Below, piece by piece: positions 18,363-26,362 of a DNA stretch of 64,000 nucleotides. A program made the translations under genes and the position numbers. The notes beneath the pieces are model-generated. The model made no database searches. It saw only the letters and a list, made by a program, of their open reading frames with translations, and was not told the origin of the DNA. Within the stretch, counting starts at the first letter, position 1. The number at the start of each line of letters is the position of its first letter. Source of the stretch: Dyella caseinilytica (GTDB lineage Bacteria > Pseudomonadota > Gammaproteobacteria > Xanthomonadales > Rhodanobacteraceae); contig NZ_CP064030.1 of assembly GCF_016865235.1 (NCBI RefSeq), positions 1,302,001 through 1,366,000 of the forward strand, written 5' to 3'.

Positions 18363-19352
18363 ATGATCGAGCTGGAAGTACAGGCCCTCTCGGCAACGAG
18401 AGATGGGCTGCTCATCGACGTCGGCAAGGCTGTCGTCGCAAGTGGATTTACCCTGCAACGGCAGCGGCTGGTGCAGGATCCGCATGGCGTGCTGATGACG
18501 CTTGTCGTGCGCGGCCCTGCACGTAAGCAGCGTGCGCTTGAGGTTGCGCTGGAAGCCAACGAGCGGATCATCAGTTTCGAAGTCACGCCGTTCGAAGACG
18601 GTCCGCCGAAGCCTCATTTCGCAGCGTCGCGGACTTTTGCGCGTGAACCAGCGCCGCTGATCAAGCCGGCGGCCGAACCTGTGGCAGCGCCGACTGTCGT
18701 CGAGCCACCCAAGGCGGTTGAGCCATCGGTGATTCCTGCGGTTCCAGCTCAGCCAGAACGCCAAGCTCCGACACCGCCGCCTCCGTTGCAACAGGTGCCG
18801 GAACCCGAGCCAGATCCTGATTTCATGTTCTTGCTTGAACCGAAATCGTCGCCCGCACCGGCACCCGCGTCGGTACCGGTCGAGCCATTTGTGGAAATGA
18901 TGCCGCTGGAACCGGATGTCGAGGCTGTCGACAAAGCGCTGCCGCGTTTGCAGTTCGACTATCCGAGGGTCTTTCCGGCATTGCAGAAGCTGGAGGAGTC
19001 CGTCGTTGCGGCTGCGCGCGAGCCGTCGCTTTTACTTGCGGGTCAGCGCACTGGATCCTGGGTGTTCGCACGTGATCACGGCGCCGCCACGAAACTCGAT
19101 CTGGAGGAAGCGATCAAGCGCATTGGCGTACCGGCGCTAAGTGCGGTGGTCGAAGTGGAGTACAAGGGCGAAGGGTTGCACATCCGCAACAGTCCGTTGT
19201 GCGCGCCGAATGGCCATTCCGGCTGCAAGTTTTTCAGCGGCTATCTGGAAGGGCTGCTGGGTCCTGCGCTTGCGTCAGGATCGTTGTCGATCTTCGAGGT
19301 TTGCTGCCGCAGCTACGGTGCGGATACCTGCATCCTGGCGATTTCGGAGTGA
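18363..19352 (+). CDS. ACT-like / Pro-rich linker / V4R-like protein
   Basis: A 329-residue soluble protein. Residues ~1-78 resemble an ACT-type regulatory fold (LLIDVGKAVVASGFTLQRQR). Residues ~95-180 are a Pro/Ala/Glu-rich linker. Residues ~190-329 look like a V4R (4-vinyl reductase) domain: GCKFFSGYLEGLLG then FEVCCRSYGADTC, with cysteines 280, 288, 314, 315 and 323 suited to zinc or small-molecule binding. V4R domains usually sense hydrocarbons or bind tetrapyrrole intermediates. The ATG at 18363 is preceded by a G-run; the frame to 18174 is not supported. It stands alone behind the inverted repeat at 18300-18323. The family assignment is from pattern only. Confidence 0.65.
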   Translation: MIELEVQALSATRDGLLIDVGKAVVASGFTLQRQRLVQDPHGVLMTLVVRGPARKQRALEVALEANERIISFEVTPFEDGPPKPHFAASRTFAREPAPLIKPAAEPVAAPTVVEPPKAVEPSVIPAVPAQPERQAPTPPPPLQQVPEPEPDPDFMFLLEPKSSPAPAPASVPVEPFVEMMPLEPDVEAVDKALPRLQFDYPRVFPALQKLEESVVAAAREPSLLLAGQRTGSWVFARDHGAATKLDLEEAIKRIGVPALSAVVEVEYKGEGLHIRNSPLCAPNGHSGCKFFSGYLEGLLGPALASGSLSIFEVCCRSYGADTCILAISE

Positions 19353-19431
19353 TTGCCAGTCCTGCAGATGCCTGCTGTGAGACTCACATCAGGCGCTGCA
19401 AGCAAAGTTTGGGATGTTTCAGGCCGTCAAG

Positions 19432-19959
19432 TCAGGAAAGCGATGCATCATTCACCGTCGTGGCGATGAACTGCTCGCAAGATGAGCCAATGCTGTTGAT
19501 CGCATCGAGCCGTGCTTGATCGAAGAATTCGCCCAAGGATGTCAGAAAGCGCGTTGCCAAGTCCCGTCCCATGGTTGTCAACGCCAGCAGGACTTGCCGC
19601 CGGTCGGAGGAGGAACGATGACGGCGCACAAGACCTCGCTCCGTAAGCTCATCCAGCAGCCGCGTCATGTAAGCCGGAGCGATTCCTGTGTCGTACTTCA
19701 GGTCGACTTGCTTGCACGTCGTTGTCTGCGAGAGATGCACCAGGATCAGGTAGTGTGCAATCGTCAGATCGGTAGTTCCCGCGGCCAGATGGACAAGTCT
19801 CTCTATTGCAGCCGCTGCGTTCTTGAGTGAGCGGCTGACTTCAGCAACATTGCGGATGGTCGTCTTGGCAGCTTGCAACGCCGGGCGCGTCCCTGCGCGC
19901 GGTGTCCGGGTGGAATGGGGCTGCTGCTTGCTCGACGGGTGCGAGAGATGCTGTCTCAT
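19432..19959 (-). CDS. MarR family regulator (end of efflux operon)
   Basis: A 175-residue MarR-type winged helix protein: DLTIAHYLILVHLSQ, recognition region KQVDLKYDTGIAPAYMTRLLDEL and wing RHRSSSDRRQVLLALT. The first ~45 residues are a basic, disordered-looking extension. The ATG at 19959 has AGGAG 8 nt upstream. It starts 22 bp after the outer membrane factor stop, so it is the last gene of the emr-like operon. It may give feedback on the operon or respond to the exported compound together with the MarR at 24492. Confidence 0.88.
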   Translation of the reverse strand: MRQHLSHPSSKQQPHSTRTPRAGTRPALQAAKTTIRNVAEVSRSLKNAAAAIERLVHLAAGTTDLTIAHYLILVHLSQTTTCKQVDLKYDTGIAPAYMTRLLDELTERGLVRRHRSSSDRRQVLLALTTMGRDLATRFLTSLGEFFDQARLDAINSIGSSCEQFIATTVNDASLS

Positions 19960-19981
19960 GATCGCCACTCCTGCTCGTGGA

Positions 19982-21574
19982 TTAGGCTTGCGATTCCTTG
20001 CCGCTTGTTACCGATGGACGTTGGGCGCGACTGGACGCTGTTGCCTTATCGTTGGTGTTTTCCGGATAGGTTGATTCCCAGCCGCCGCCCAACGCCTTGT
20101 AGAGCGACACCAGCGTGGTGGAGATTCCGGTGATGTTGTCGGTGAGATTCTGCTGTGCCGATAACAGTTGACGCTCTGCGTCGAGCACTTGCAGGAACGA
20201 TCCCGTGCCGGCGGTGTACTGAGCTTGCGCCAATCGCAGCGCTTTCTGGTCATACATCACGGTGGCCTGAAGTTGATCGTGGCGGGCCTGTTGTGAGTTG
20301 TATTCAGTCAGCGCGTTGTCGATATCGTGCCAGGCAGACAGCACGGTTCGTTGGTAATTGATGGCTGCTTCCTGTTGTTGTTCCTTGCGCAGTTCGAGCG
20401 TTGCTTTCAGACGGCCTCCTTCGAAGATAGGCAGGCTGATCGATGGGCCGATCCCAAACTGACGCGATCCCCAGTTACCCAACTGACTGAATTGCAGCGA
20501 CTGGAGACTGCCGCTGCCGGAAAGCGTAATGCTTGGGTAGAAATCCGCCTTTGCTACGCCGATTTCAGCGGTTGCCTGATGCAGCGTGGCTTCCGCTTGA
20601 CGAATGTCCGGGCGACGGCGCGCCAGATCCGAAGGAATGCCCAATGGCACCACCGGCGGCGTCGGCGGTATGGGTTGGCTTTGTTCAAGCTCGGACTGCA
20701 GTGCACCGGGAGCTTCGCCCAGCAGGAAGCTGAGGCGGTTGATGGTTTCGTCTTCCTGCTGCGAGAGCTGGGGCAGTAGCGCACTTTCGGCCGTTACTTG
20801 CGAAGCGGCTTGTGCAACATCCAGTTCCGTCGCCAGGCCATGGGCATACCGTTCGCGCGTAACGCGCTCGGCACCCTTGGCGGCGTTGAGATTGTCGAGC
20901 GTAATGGCATAGTCGGTTTGTGTGCCGCGAAGCTGGATGTAGTCGCGTGCGACTTCGGCCATGGTGGACATCAGCAGGTCGCGACGCGCGTCGGCCTGAG
21001 CCTCCACCGACGCATCAGAAGCTTCCACTTCCCGGCGGACACGTCCCCACAGATCGAGTTCCCATGATGCGTCGAAGCCAGCCTGGAACACGTTGAAGGG
21101 CGCATCGCTCTTGCCCTTCGCCGGGATGTTGGCGACGCCGCTGCCCGTTCCATTGGCGGCAGTCGCCGCATTGGTTGCCGGATCCACCTCACCCGTCTCG
21201 CTCAAGACACCGTTTGCACTGGCGCGTTCGCGTACGGCACTCGCGTTGCCATCGATGGTTGGATATTGATCCGCTGCCGTGATCGAGCGTTCCGCGCGAC
21301 TTTCAGCAAGCCTGAGCGATGCAACCTTCAGATCCAGATTGGCGCTGGCCACGCGATCTTCCAGCTTGACCAGTTCCGGATCGTGGAAAGATGTCCACCA
21401 CGCCGTGTTCATGGTATCGGCCGTGGGGCGGCTTGGGCCCGTGCTGGCGGTCTGGCATGCCGCGGAACACCATGTTGTTGGCAGCTTCGCATTGGGCTTG
21501 GTGAAGTTCGGGCCTACCGTGCATCCAGCCAGCAGCAGGGTGGCCGCAACAATGTGATATTTGGATGTGTTCAT
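19982..21574 (-). CDS. Outer membrane efflux lipoprotein, NodT/OprM type
   Basis: A 530-residue outer membrane factor. The lipoprotein signal MNTSKYHIVAATLLLAGC has the lipidated Cys at 18, followed by TVGPNFTKP, typical of the NodT/OprM family. Two OEP repeats with long helices follow. The protein forms the trimeric outer-membrane channel for the EmrA/EmrB pump upstream. GAGGATCCAGG precedes the ATG at 21574. The gene starts 30 bp after the MFS stop and is part of the same operon. The C-terminus has a 20-30-residue polar tail. Confidence 0.92.
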   Translation of the reverse strand: MNTSKYHIVAATLLLAGCTVGPNFTKPNAKLPTTWCSAACQTASTGPSRPTADTMNTAWWTSFHDPELVKLEDRVASANLDLKVASLRLAESRAERSITAADQYPTIDGNASAVRERASANGVLSETGEVDPATNAATAANGTGSGVANIPAKGKSDAPFNVFQAGFDASWELDLWGRVRREVEASDASVEAQADARRDLLMSTMAEVARDYIQLRGTQTDYAITLDNLNAAKGAERVTRERYAHGLATELDVAQAASQVTAESALLPQLSQQEDETINRLSFLLGEAPGALQSELEQSQPIPPTPPVVPLGIPSDLARRRPDIRQAEATLHQATAEIGVAKADFYPSITLSGSGSLQSLQFSQLGNWGSRQFGIGPSISLPIFEGGRLKATLELRKEQQQEAAINYQRTVLSAWHDIDNALTEYNSQQARHDQLQATVMYDQKALRLAQAQYTAGTGSFLQVLDAERQLLSAQQNLTDNITGISTTLVSLYKALGGGWESTYPENTNDKATASSRAQRPSVTSGKESQA

Positions 21575-21604
21575 GACCTGGATCCTCAATCAATCAAAAG
21601 GGTG

Positions 21605-23185
21605 TCAGTGCATTGGCGCGGACGCGTGGCCGCTGTCTTTCACTGGGGAAAGCAGCAAGGCCGTCGGAATCATCAGTGCCGCGAGTACCGCGAAATAGAT
21701 GAAGGTGTCGGCGTAGGCGAGTACGGATGACTGATACGTGAGGGTTTGAAAGGCATAGGCGACGGCCTGGTCGTGCAAAGTGCTGGCAGCGCGGCCGAGT
21801 GAGCGGAGCGCGGCTTCGTTCTGTGCCACCAGCGCATTGAAGGGCTGATTGAACGGCGTCAGCCACGTGGAAAGATGTGCTTGGCTAGCCTGTGTACGTT
21901 CCGTCACGATGGCGGTGGCCGCTGAAATGCCGATTGAGCCGGACACGTTGCGGAACATCACGAATAACGCGGCCGCATCCCCGCCCAGCGACTTGGGTAG
22001 GCTGTAGTACGCCATGATGCTGATCGGTACGAACAGGAAGCCAAGCCCTGCGGTTTGCAGACTGCGCATCGTTGCAAGCGTGTGGAAGTCGACGTTAGGT
22101 ACCAGTTTGTTCGAGTACCAGAGCGCGAACACCATGACGCTGAAGCCGATCGCGATGACGTAGCGCAACTGCATGACCTTGATCAGCCTACCCACTGGCG
22201 GGATGAGCAGGATGATCGCGACACCGCCCGGTGCCAGCACCAGGCCCGCCCATGTCGCGGTGTAGCCAATGGTCGTTTGCGCGAACTGCGGGATGAGCAC
22301 TGCTGTCCCGTACAGGATGATGCTCATGCCGACGATCAGTATGGAACTGACCGCGAAATTGCGATCTTTGAACACGCGCAGGTCGACGATCGGCTTTTTG
22401 GCCAGCAGCAACCAGATCACTGCGCCCACCAGCCCGATCACGGTAAGGATGGCCAAGTGAACGATAAAGGGGGATGAAAGCCATCCATCGTCTTCGCCGC
22501 GGTCCATCATGACCTGCAAGCAACCCAGGCCGAGCGTAATCAAGGCTAGACCGATGTAATCGACCGAGCGCTTCTGCTTCTTGGCCCACGGCGGATCATC
22601 CACCAGCGCGGCGACGGCGAGACAGGCAAACACGCCAACCGGAATGTTGATGAAGAAGATCCAGCGCCAGGACGCGTGATCGGTGATGTAGCCGCCAAGT
22701 ACGGGGCCGACAACCGGCGCGACGATCGTTGCAATGGCGGTGATGGCAAACGCCGCGGCGCGTTTTTGCGGTTCAAACGAGTCCAGCACGATCGCTTGCT
22801 GATTGGGCTGCAAGCCGCCACCGAAGAAACCTTGCAGCAAGCGGAACACGATCAGTTGCGGCAGGCTTTGCGCAAACCCACACAGCAGCGAGCACACCGT
22901 GAACATCGCAATGCAGATCAGGAAGTAGCGTTTGCGGCCGATCACCGTGCCCAGCCATCCGGAGATGGTAAGCACGATGCCGTTGGCGACCAGATAAGAG
23001 GTAAGCGTCCATGTCGCGTCGTCAGGACTGCTGGACAGGCTGCCCGCAATATGCGGAAGCGCGACATTGACGATGGTGGTGTCCAAAATTTCCATGAAAG
23101 CGGCCAGCGTCACCACCACCGCAATCAGCCACGGATTGCCACGGGGCTTCCAGGCCACGTCATGGGGTTCGGATGCGGCGCTCAT
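21605..23185 (-). CDS. emrB: MFS multidrug transporter, EmrB/QacA (DHA2) type
   Basis: A 526-residue inner-membrane transporter with 14 predicted helices. The DHA2 signatures are clear: AAFMEILDTTIVNVALP (motif D1), SYLVANGIVLTISGWLG, GRKRYF and the motif C-like PVVGPVLGGYITD. It exchanges protons for hydrophobic drugs or metabolites. The ATG at 23185 overlaps the EmrA stop as ATGA; the upstream extension of the frame to 23551 is antisense-type noise inside emrA. It works with the adaptor and channel encoded beside it as a tripartite pump. Confidence 0.94.
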   Translation of the reverse strand: MSAASEPHDVAWKPRGNPWLIAVVVTLAAFMEILDTTIVNVALPHIAGSLSSSPDDATWTLTSYLVANGIVLTISGWLGTVIGRKRYFLICIAMFTVCSLLCGFAQSLPQLIVFRLLQGFFGGGLQPNQQAIVLDSFEPQKRAAAFAITAIATIVAPVVGPVLGGYITDHASWRWIFFINIPVGVFACLAVAALVDDPPWAKKQKRSVDYIGLALITLGLGCLQVMMDRGEDDGWLSSPFIVHLAILTVIGLVGAVIWLLLAKKPIVDLRVFKDRNFAVSSILIVGMSIILYGTAVLIPQFAQTTIGYTATWAGLVLAPGGVAIILLIPPVGRLIKVMQLRYVIAIGFSVMVFALWYSNKLVPNVDFHTLATMRSLQTAGLGFLFVPISIMAYYSLPKSLGGDAAALFVMFRNVSGSIGISAATAIVTERTQASQAHLSTWLTPFNQPFNALVAQNEAALRSLGRAASTLHDQAVAYAFQTLTYQSSVLAYADTFIYFAVLAALMIPTALLLSPVKDSGHASAPMH

Positions 23186-24270
23186 TGGAGTTCGACCGTG
23201 GGTTCGACCGAGAGATTGAGCGGAAGCGGACGCTTGGGGTCGAGACCGGAGTCGATCAGGATCTTCACCGGCACGCGTTGAACGATCTTCACGAAGTTGC
23301 CGGTTGCGTTTTCCGCCGGGAATGCCGTGAACTTGCCGCCCGAACCGAGCTGGATGCTGTCCACGTGTCCTTTCAGCTTGAGGTCCGGATACGCATCCAC
23401 CGCAATGGACACGTGCTGTCCTGCACGCATGCGGGTGAGTTCGGTTTCCTTGAAGTTGGCCGTTACCCACACTTCCGGACTGACGATCGAGAACAGTTGC
23501 TGGCCGACCTGAAGGTAATCGCCTTTTTCCACACCGCGCTTGGTGACCCATCCGTCCTGTGGTGCCGTCACATCACACCAGCCGACGTTGAGCTTGGCCT
23601 GATCCAAATCGGCTTGCGCGAGTTTGAGCTCGCCTTGCAACTGTTCGACGTTGGCTTTTGCCTGATCGATATTGAGTTCGATTGGCTCGGCGATACGCGC
23701 TTGGGCTTGGGCTTGGGCCAGATCGCCTTTTGCCGCGTTTCGGTCGGCGGTGGCGTAGTCGATATCGTGGGAAGTGGTGGCTTCCTTGGGAATATCGTGC
23801 TGGCGCAGGAATTCTGATTGCGCCTTGAACAGGTCGGCGCGTTCCGTGGCGAGTGTGGCCTGAGCCGCGGCGTACTTGGCGGGGTAGGTGATCTTGGCCA
23901 GTGCCAGATTGGATTGCGCTGCGGCCAGCTGCCCTTGCGTCGAGTCCAGTTCACCCTGTGCGTGATCACGCGCAGCCAGATAGTCCATGCATTGAATGCG
24001 TACGAGCACTTGTCCCTGGTGCACGAACTGGTTGTCTGTCACGTCAAGTGCCGAGACGTAACCCGCCACGTGTGGGGCAACAACGATCGCTCGGCCATCG
24101 GTGTAGGCATCGTCGGTGGACACGCTGCGACCGCTGACCACCGCATAGGCAATGCTGCTGGTAACCAGAAGCGCGCCGGCGGCGATGCCTACCGCGACAC
24201 GGGTCTTGCGGGGCCATGGCTGCCGCGAGGGAAGGGGTTGGGCACCCCCCTGAACTTCTTCATTGGACAT
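23182..24270 (-). CDS. emrA: HlyD/EmrA membrane fusion protein
   Basis: A 362-residue periplasmic adaptor: short cytoplasmic N-terminus, one TM helix (~24-46), a biotinyl-lipoyl half motif (VAPHVAGYVSALDVTDNQFV), a long alpha-hairpin rich in Ala/Gln (~95-215), the second half motif (APQDGWVTKRGVEKGDYL) and a beta-barrel domain. It bridges EmrB to the outer membrane factor. AAGGAGTC lies 6 nt before the ATG. First gene of the operon, transcribed from the region with four MarR-type sites. Confidence 0.94.
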   Translation of the reverse strand: MSNEEVQGGAQPLPSRQPWPRKTRVAVGIAAGALLVTSSIAYAVVSGRSVSTDDAYTDGRAIVVAPHVAGYVSALDVTDNQFVHQGQVLVRIQCMDYLAARDHAQGELDSTQGQLAAAQSNLALAKITYPAKYAAAQATLATERADLFKAQSEFLRQHDIPKEATTSHDIDYATADRNAAKGDLAQAQAQARIAEPIELNIDQAKANVEQLQGELKLAQADLDQAKLNVGWCDVTAPQDGWVTKRGVEKGDYLQVGQQLFSIVSPEVWVTANFKETELTRMRAGQHVSIAVDAYPDLKLKGHVDSIQLGSGGKFTAFPAENATGNFVKIVQRVPVKILIDSGLDPKRPLPLNLSVEPTVELQ

Positions 24271-24324
24271 GTCTGACTCCTTACTGGGCCGGCGGGCTTG
24301 CGGCTATCGCAAGCCAACGTCTAT

Positions 24325-24342
24325 TTGTATGGCGGCAGACAA
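24325..24342. promoter_or_regulatory. MarR-type site 1 of the emr promoter region
   Basis: Eighteen-base site TTGTATGGCGGCAGACAA, bounded by TTGTA and ACAA half sites. It shares the TTGTA-N6-7-GGC/G-N-ACAA layout with the three other sites here and lies 55 bp before emrA. Confidence 0.55.
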
Positions 24343-24344
24343 TA

Positions 24345-24362
24345 ATGTTAGCCAACAAACAA
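24345..24362. promoter_or_regulatory. MarR-type site 2 (reverse orientation)
   Basis: Read on the minus strand this is TTGTTTGTTGGCTAACAT, matching site 3 at TTGT, GTTGGC and ACA. It directly abuts site 1. Confidence 0.5.
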
Positions 24363-24375
24363 GTCAATAGGTATA

Positions 24376-24393
24376 TTGTAAGTTGGCGTACAA
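24376..24393. promoter_or_regulatory. MarR-type site 3
   Basis: TTGTAAGTTGGCGTACAA, the most symmetric copy (TTGTA ... TACAA ends), in the AT-rich centre of the divergent emrA-marR region. Confidence 0.6.
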
Positions 24394-24437
24394 ATTTCTA
24401 TGTAATTGTTTTTGATGAACTAGTTGCTTTAGTGAAA

Positions 24438-24455
24438 CTGTCAATTACCATACAA
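24438..24455. promoter_or_regulatory. MarR-type site 4, next to marR start
   Basis: On the minus strand it reads TTGTATGGTAATTGACAG, identical to site 1 over the first eight bases and at GACA. It ends 36 bp before the TTG start of the divergent marR gene, consistent with autorepression. Confidence 0.45.
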
Positions 24456-24491
24456 TCCAGCGATGGAATCGTTCCGGCCAGAGAAAATTCT

Positions 24492-25028
24492 TTGAAAAAC
24501 ACCGACACCACCGACCATCCTGTCTTCCCCCCGCAATACCTGCGGGACGCTTATCTGAGCCGTTTTCCGCCGGCCGCGATGCAGCGGCTGGAGATGGTTT
24601 TTGCCCTCAAGTCGGCCAACCAGCAGATCGCCAATGTCTTGAACGAATGGCTGGCAGATACAGCCGGTTCGCCCGCGCGATTCCAGGCGCTCGCGTTGCT
24701 GTGGGCTGCAGGCGATCGTCCGTTGCCGCATCAGGAAATCATTGCGTTGTTGCAGGTCAAGCGCGCGACCGTGTCCGCGCTGATGTATTCGCTGGAGCAA
24801 GATGGCCTGGTGCAATCCGTGGGCGATCAGAAAGACCGGCGCCGATTGCTTGCCACGATTACGGAAAAGGGCAGGGAAGCAGTCACGAGTGCGATGGGGC
24901 GTAATGCGATCAGACTCCAGAACGCACTCGCTGATCTGTCACCGGAAGAACTGGCGCTGTTTCAGAGCCTGTTGAATCGCATCAAGGATGGTTTTTTGCA
25001 GGTCGCCAGCGAACGGGCGGATTCCTGA
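24492..25028 (+). CDS. MarR family regulator divergent from the efflux operon
   Basis: A 178-residue MarR-type regulator with helix-turn-helix PHQEIIALLQVKRATVSALM and the wing motif DQKDRRRLLATITEKG. No ATG is available near the domain. TTG at 24492, after AGAGAAAATTC, gives a normal-sized protein; a GTG at 24432 would place site 4 inside the gene, and the open frame reaching 24216 is not coding-like. Being divergent from emrA, it is the likely repressor of the pump, released by a pump substrate. Confidence 0.85.
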   Translation: MKNTDTTDHPVFPPQYLRDAYLSRFPPAAMQRLEMVFALKSANQQIANVLNEWLADTAGSPARFQALALLWAAGDRPLPHQEIIALLQVKRATVSALMYSLEQDGLVQSVGDQKDRRRLLATITEKGREAVTSAMGRNAIRLQNALADLSPEELALFQSLLNRIKDGFLQVASERADS

Positions 25029-25078
25029 TACGGTAAGTCGGAGATGACGCTGACTGCATCGCTCACCGGTTGTATGGA

Positions 25079-25726
25079 TCAGTCGAGAATCAGGAAAAGA
25101 TCCGCATCGCGTTCCCGTGCGGCAGCCAACATGGCACGTGCGTCGGCAAGACTTTCTGAAAACAGTGTGCGAGCGTCCCGTCCTTCGTATGCGATGGTGC
25201 CGGACAACGCATCCTGCACCTGAGCGGGAACGTCAGGCACACGATCCGGCACGGCGGCGAGCCGTGATTGCAATAGTGCCACGTGCGCTTTTGGAATCCA
25301 GCCTGCGTAGTAGGGGGCGGCTTCATATGGCAACTTTGTTGACTTGAGAAGCGCTTCTATCGGCTGTCCGTGCAGCAGCTCTTTCATGGAAGCTCTATCC
25401 CAACCGAATAATGGCAAGATGGCTTCAAGGACTGCAAATCCAGACCGTACACTGCGGCTCAGCGACGGAACCGGTTGCAGAAAATCGGTCAGCACGATCA
25501 ACACGCGATAAGACGGATCCGGCGTTTCCACCTCATCGAGCCATTCCGGATCGAAGCGCAGCGATGCGAGCAAGGCCTTCTGCGTATGTCCCGCCTGCGC
25601 TACGGTGTTTCTCGCCAATGCTGAAAGAAGCGCCGGCTCAAACTCTCCGGCGCTGTGGCAACGCGTCGCAATCTCACCAAGATCAGCCGCAGCATGAAAG
25701 ACAAAGGCGGAATGCAAGACTGTCAT
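25079..25726 (-). CDS. Hypothetical protein
   Basis: A 215-residue soluble, acidic protein without signal peptide, membrane segment or family I recognise. It appears mostly helical, with Leu/Ala-rich stretches and conserved-looking aromatic motifs (LPYEAAPYYAGWIPK, GFAVLEAILPLFGW). It ends FLILD at a stop facing the marR gene. It is last in a same-strand run below the secreted protein and the borosin-like locus, 51 bp after the stop of the secreted protein, so co-transcription is possible. Function unknown. Confidence 0.65.
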   Translation of the reverse strand: MTVLHSAFVFHAAADLGEIATRCHSAGEFEPALLSALARNTVAQAGHTQKALLASLRFDPEWLDEVETPDPSYRVLIVLTDFLQPVPSLSRSVRSGFAVLEAILPLFGWDRASMKELLHGQPIEALLKSTKLPYEAAPYYAGWIPKAHVALLQSRLAAVPDRVPDVPAQVQDALSGTIAYEGRDARTLFSESLADARAMLAAARERDADLFLILD

Positions 25727-25777
25727 GTCCGAATTTCCTGTTTCTCAATGCTGCGGATATCGTTAGTCAGAATTGCA

Positions 25778-26221
25778 TCATTTGCAATTATCCTGCGTGC
25801 CGTTAACGATATTGCCCTTGTTGGCCTTCGCATACTCAGCGACCGCCTTCGCTGCATCTTCTGTCGATACGCCTTCGGGAGCCTTGATGCTCCAGTGACC
25901 CTTCGGATCATCGTCGAAGGACGCACGATATCCGGCAAGGCCCTCTACGTCGCCTTCATCTTCCTTTTCGATTGGATCAGGCAGATTCGTCACCGTGAAG
26001 CGATAGTTGCATTTGGCGCCGGCAATCGGTTGATCGAACGTGGAAAGATCATCGTTGAATTTGAACGTGCCGGGATTCAATTTTGCGTTGCCCTTGCTAT
26101 CTGCGCTCAGACCTCGATAAATGTATACGTCCGCCCACGCTGAGCCGGCAACCAATCCAATGGCCAGCGCGACGGCAAACAGACCCGCGAACCGGAACGC
26201 GTTGCTTTTCTGGTTTCTCAT
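25778..26221 (-). CDS. Small secreted hypothetical protein
   Basis: A 147-residue protein with a clear signal peptide (cleavage expected after GSAWA near residue 30) and two cysteines (AKCNYRF and the C-terminal DNCK) that may pair. The mature part is acidic and polar with YRASFDDDPKGHW. The ATG at 26221 has AGGAGAGGA 6 nt upstream, so the open extension to 26335 is rejected. No family recognised. It lies 141 bp after the GGDEF gene on the same strand. Confidence 0.7.
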   Translation of the reverse strand: MRNQKSNAFRFAGLFAVALAIGLVAGSAWADVYIYRGLSADSKGNAKLNPGTFKFNDDLSTFDQPIAGAKCNYRFTVTNLPDPIEKEDEGDVEGLAGYRASFDDDPKGHWSIKAPEGVSTEDAAKAVAEYAKANKGNIVNGTQDNCK

Positions 26222-26362
26222 CCTGTCCTCTCCTGCAAGTTGATGTGCTGGATAGGACGAGCGCAATGAACATCTGTGAACAATGAGCGGCAAAAACGAT
26301 TTGCTCCGGATGGAACTGCGTAGCCCGAACATCAATACGGAGTGTTTCCGCTTCGCCGCACT

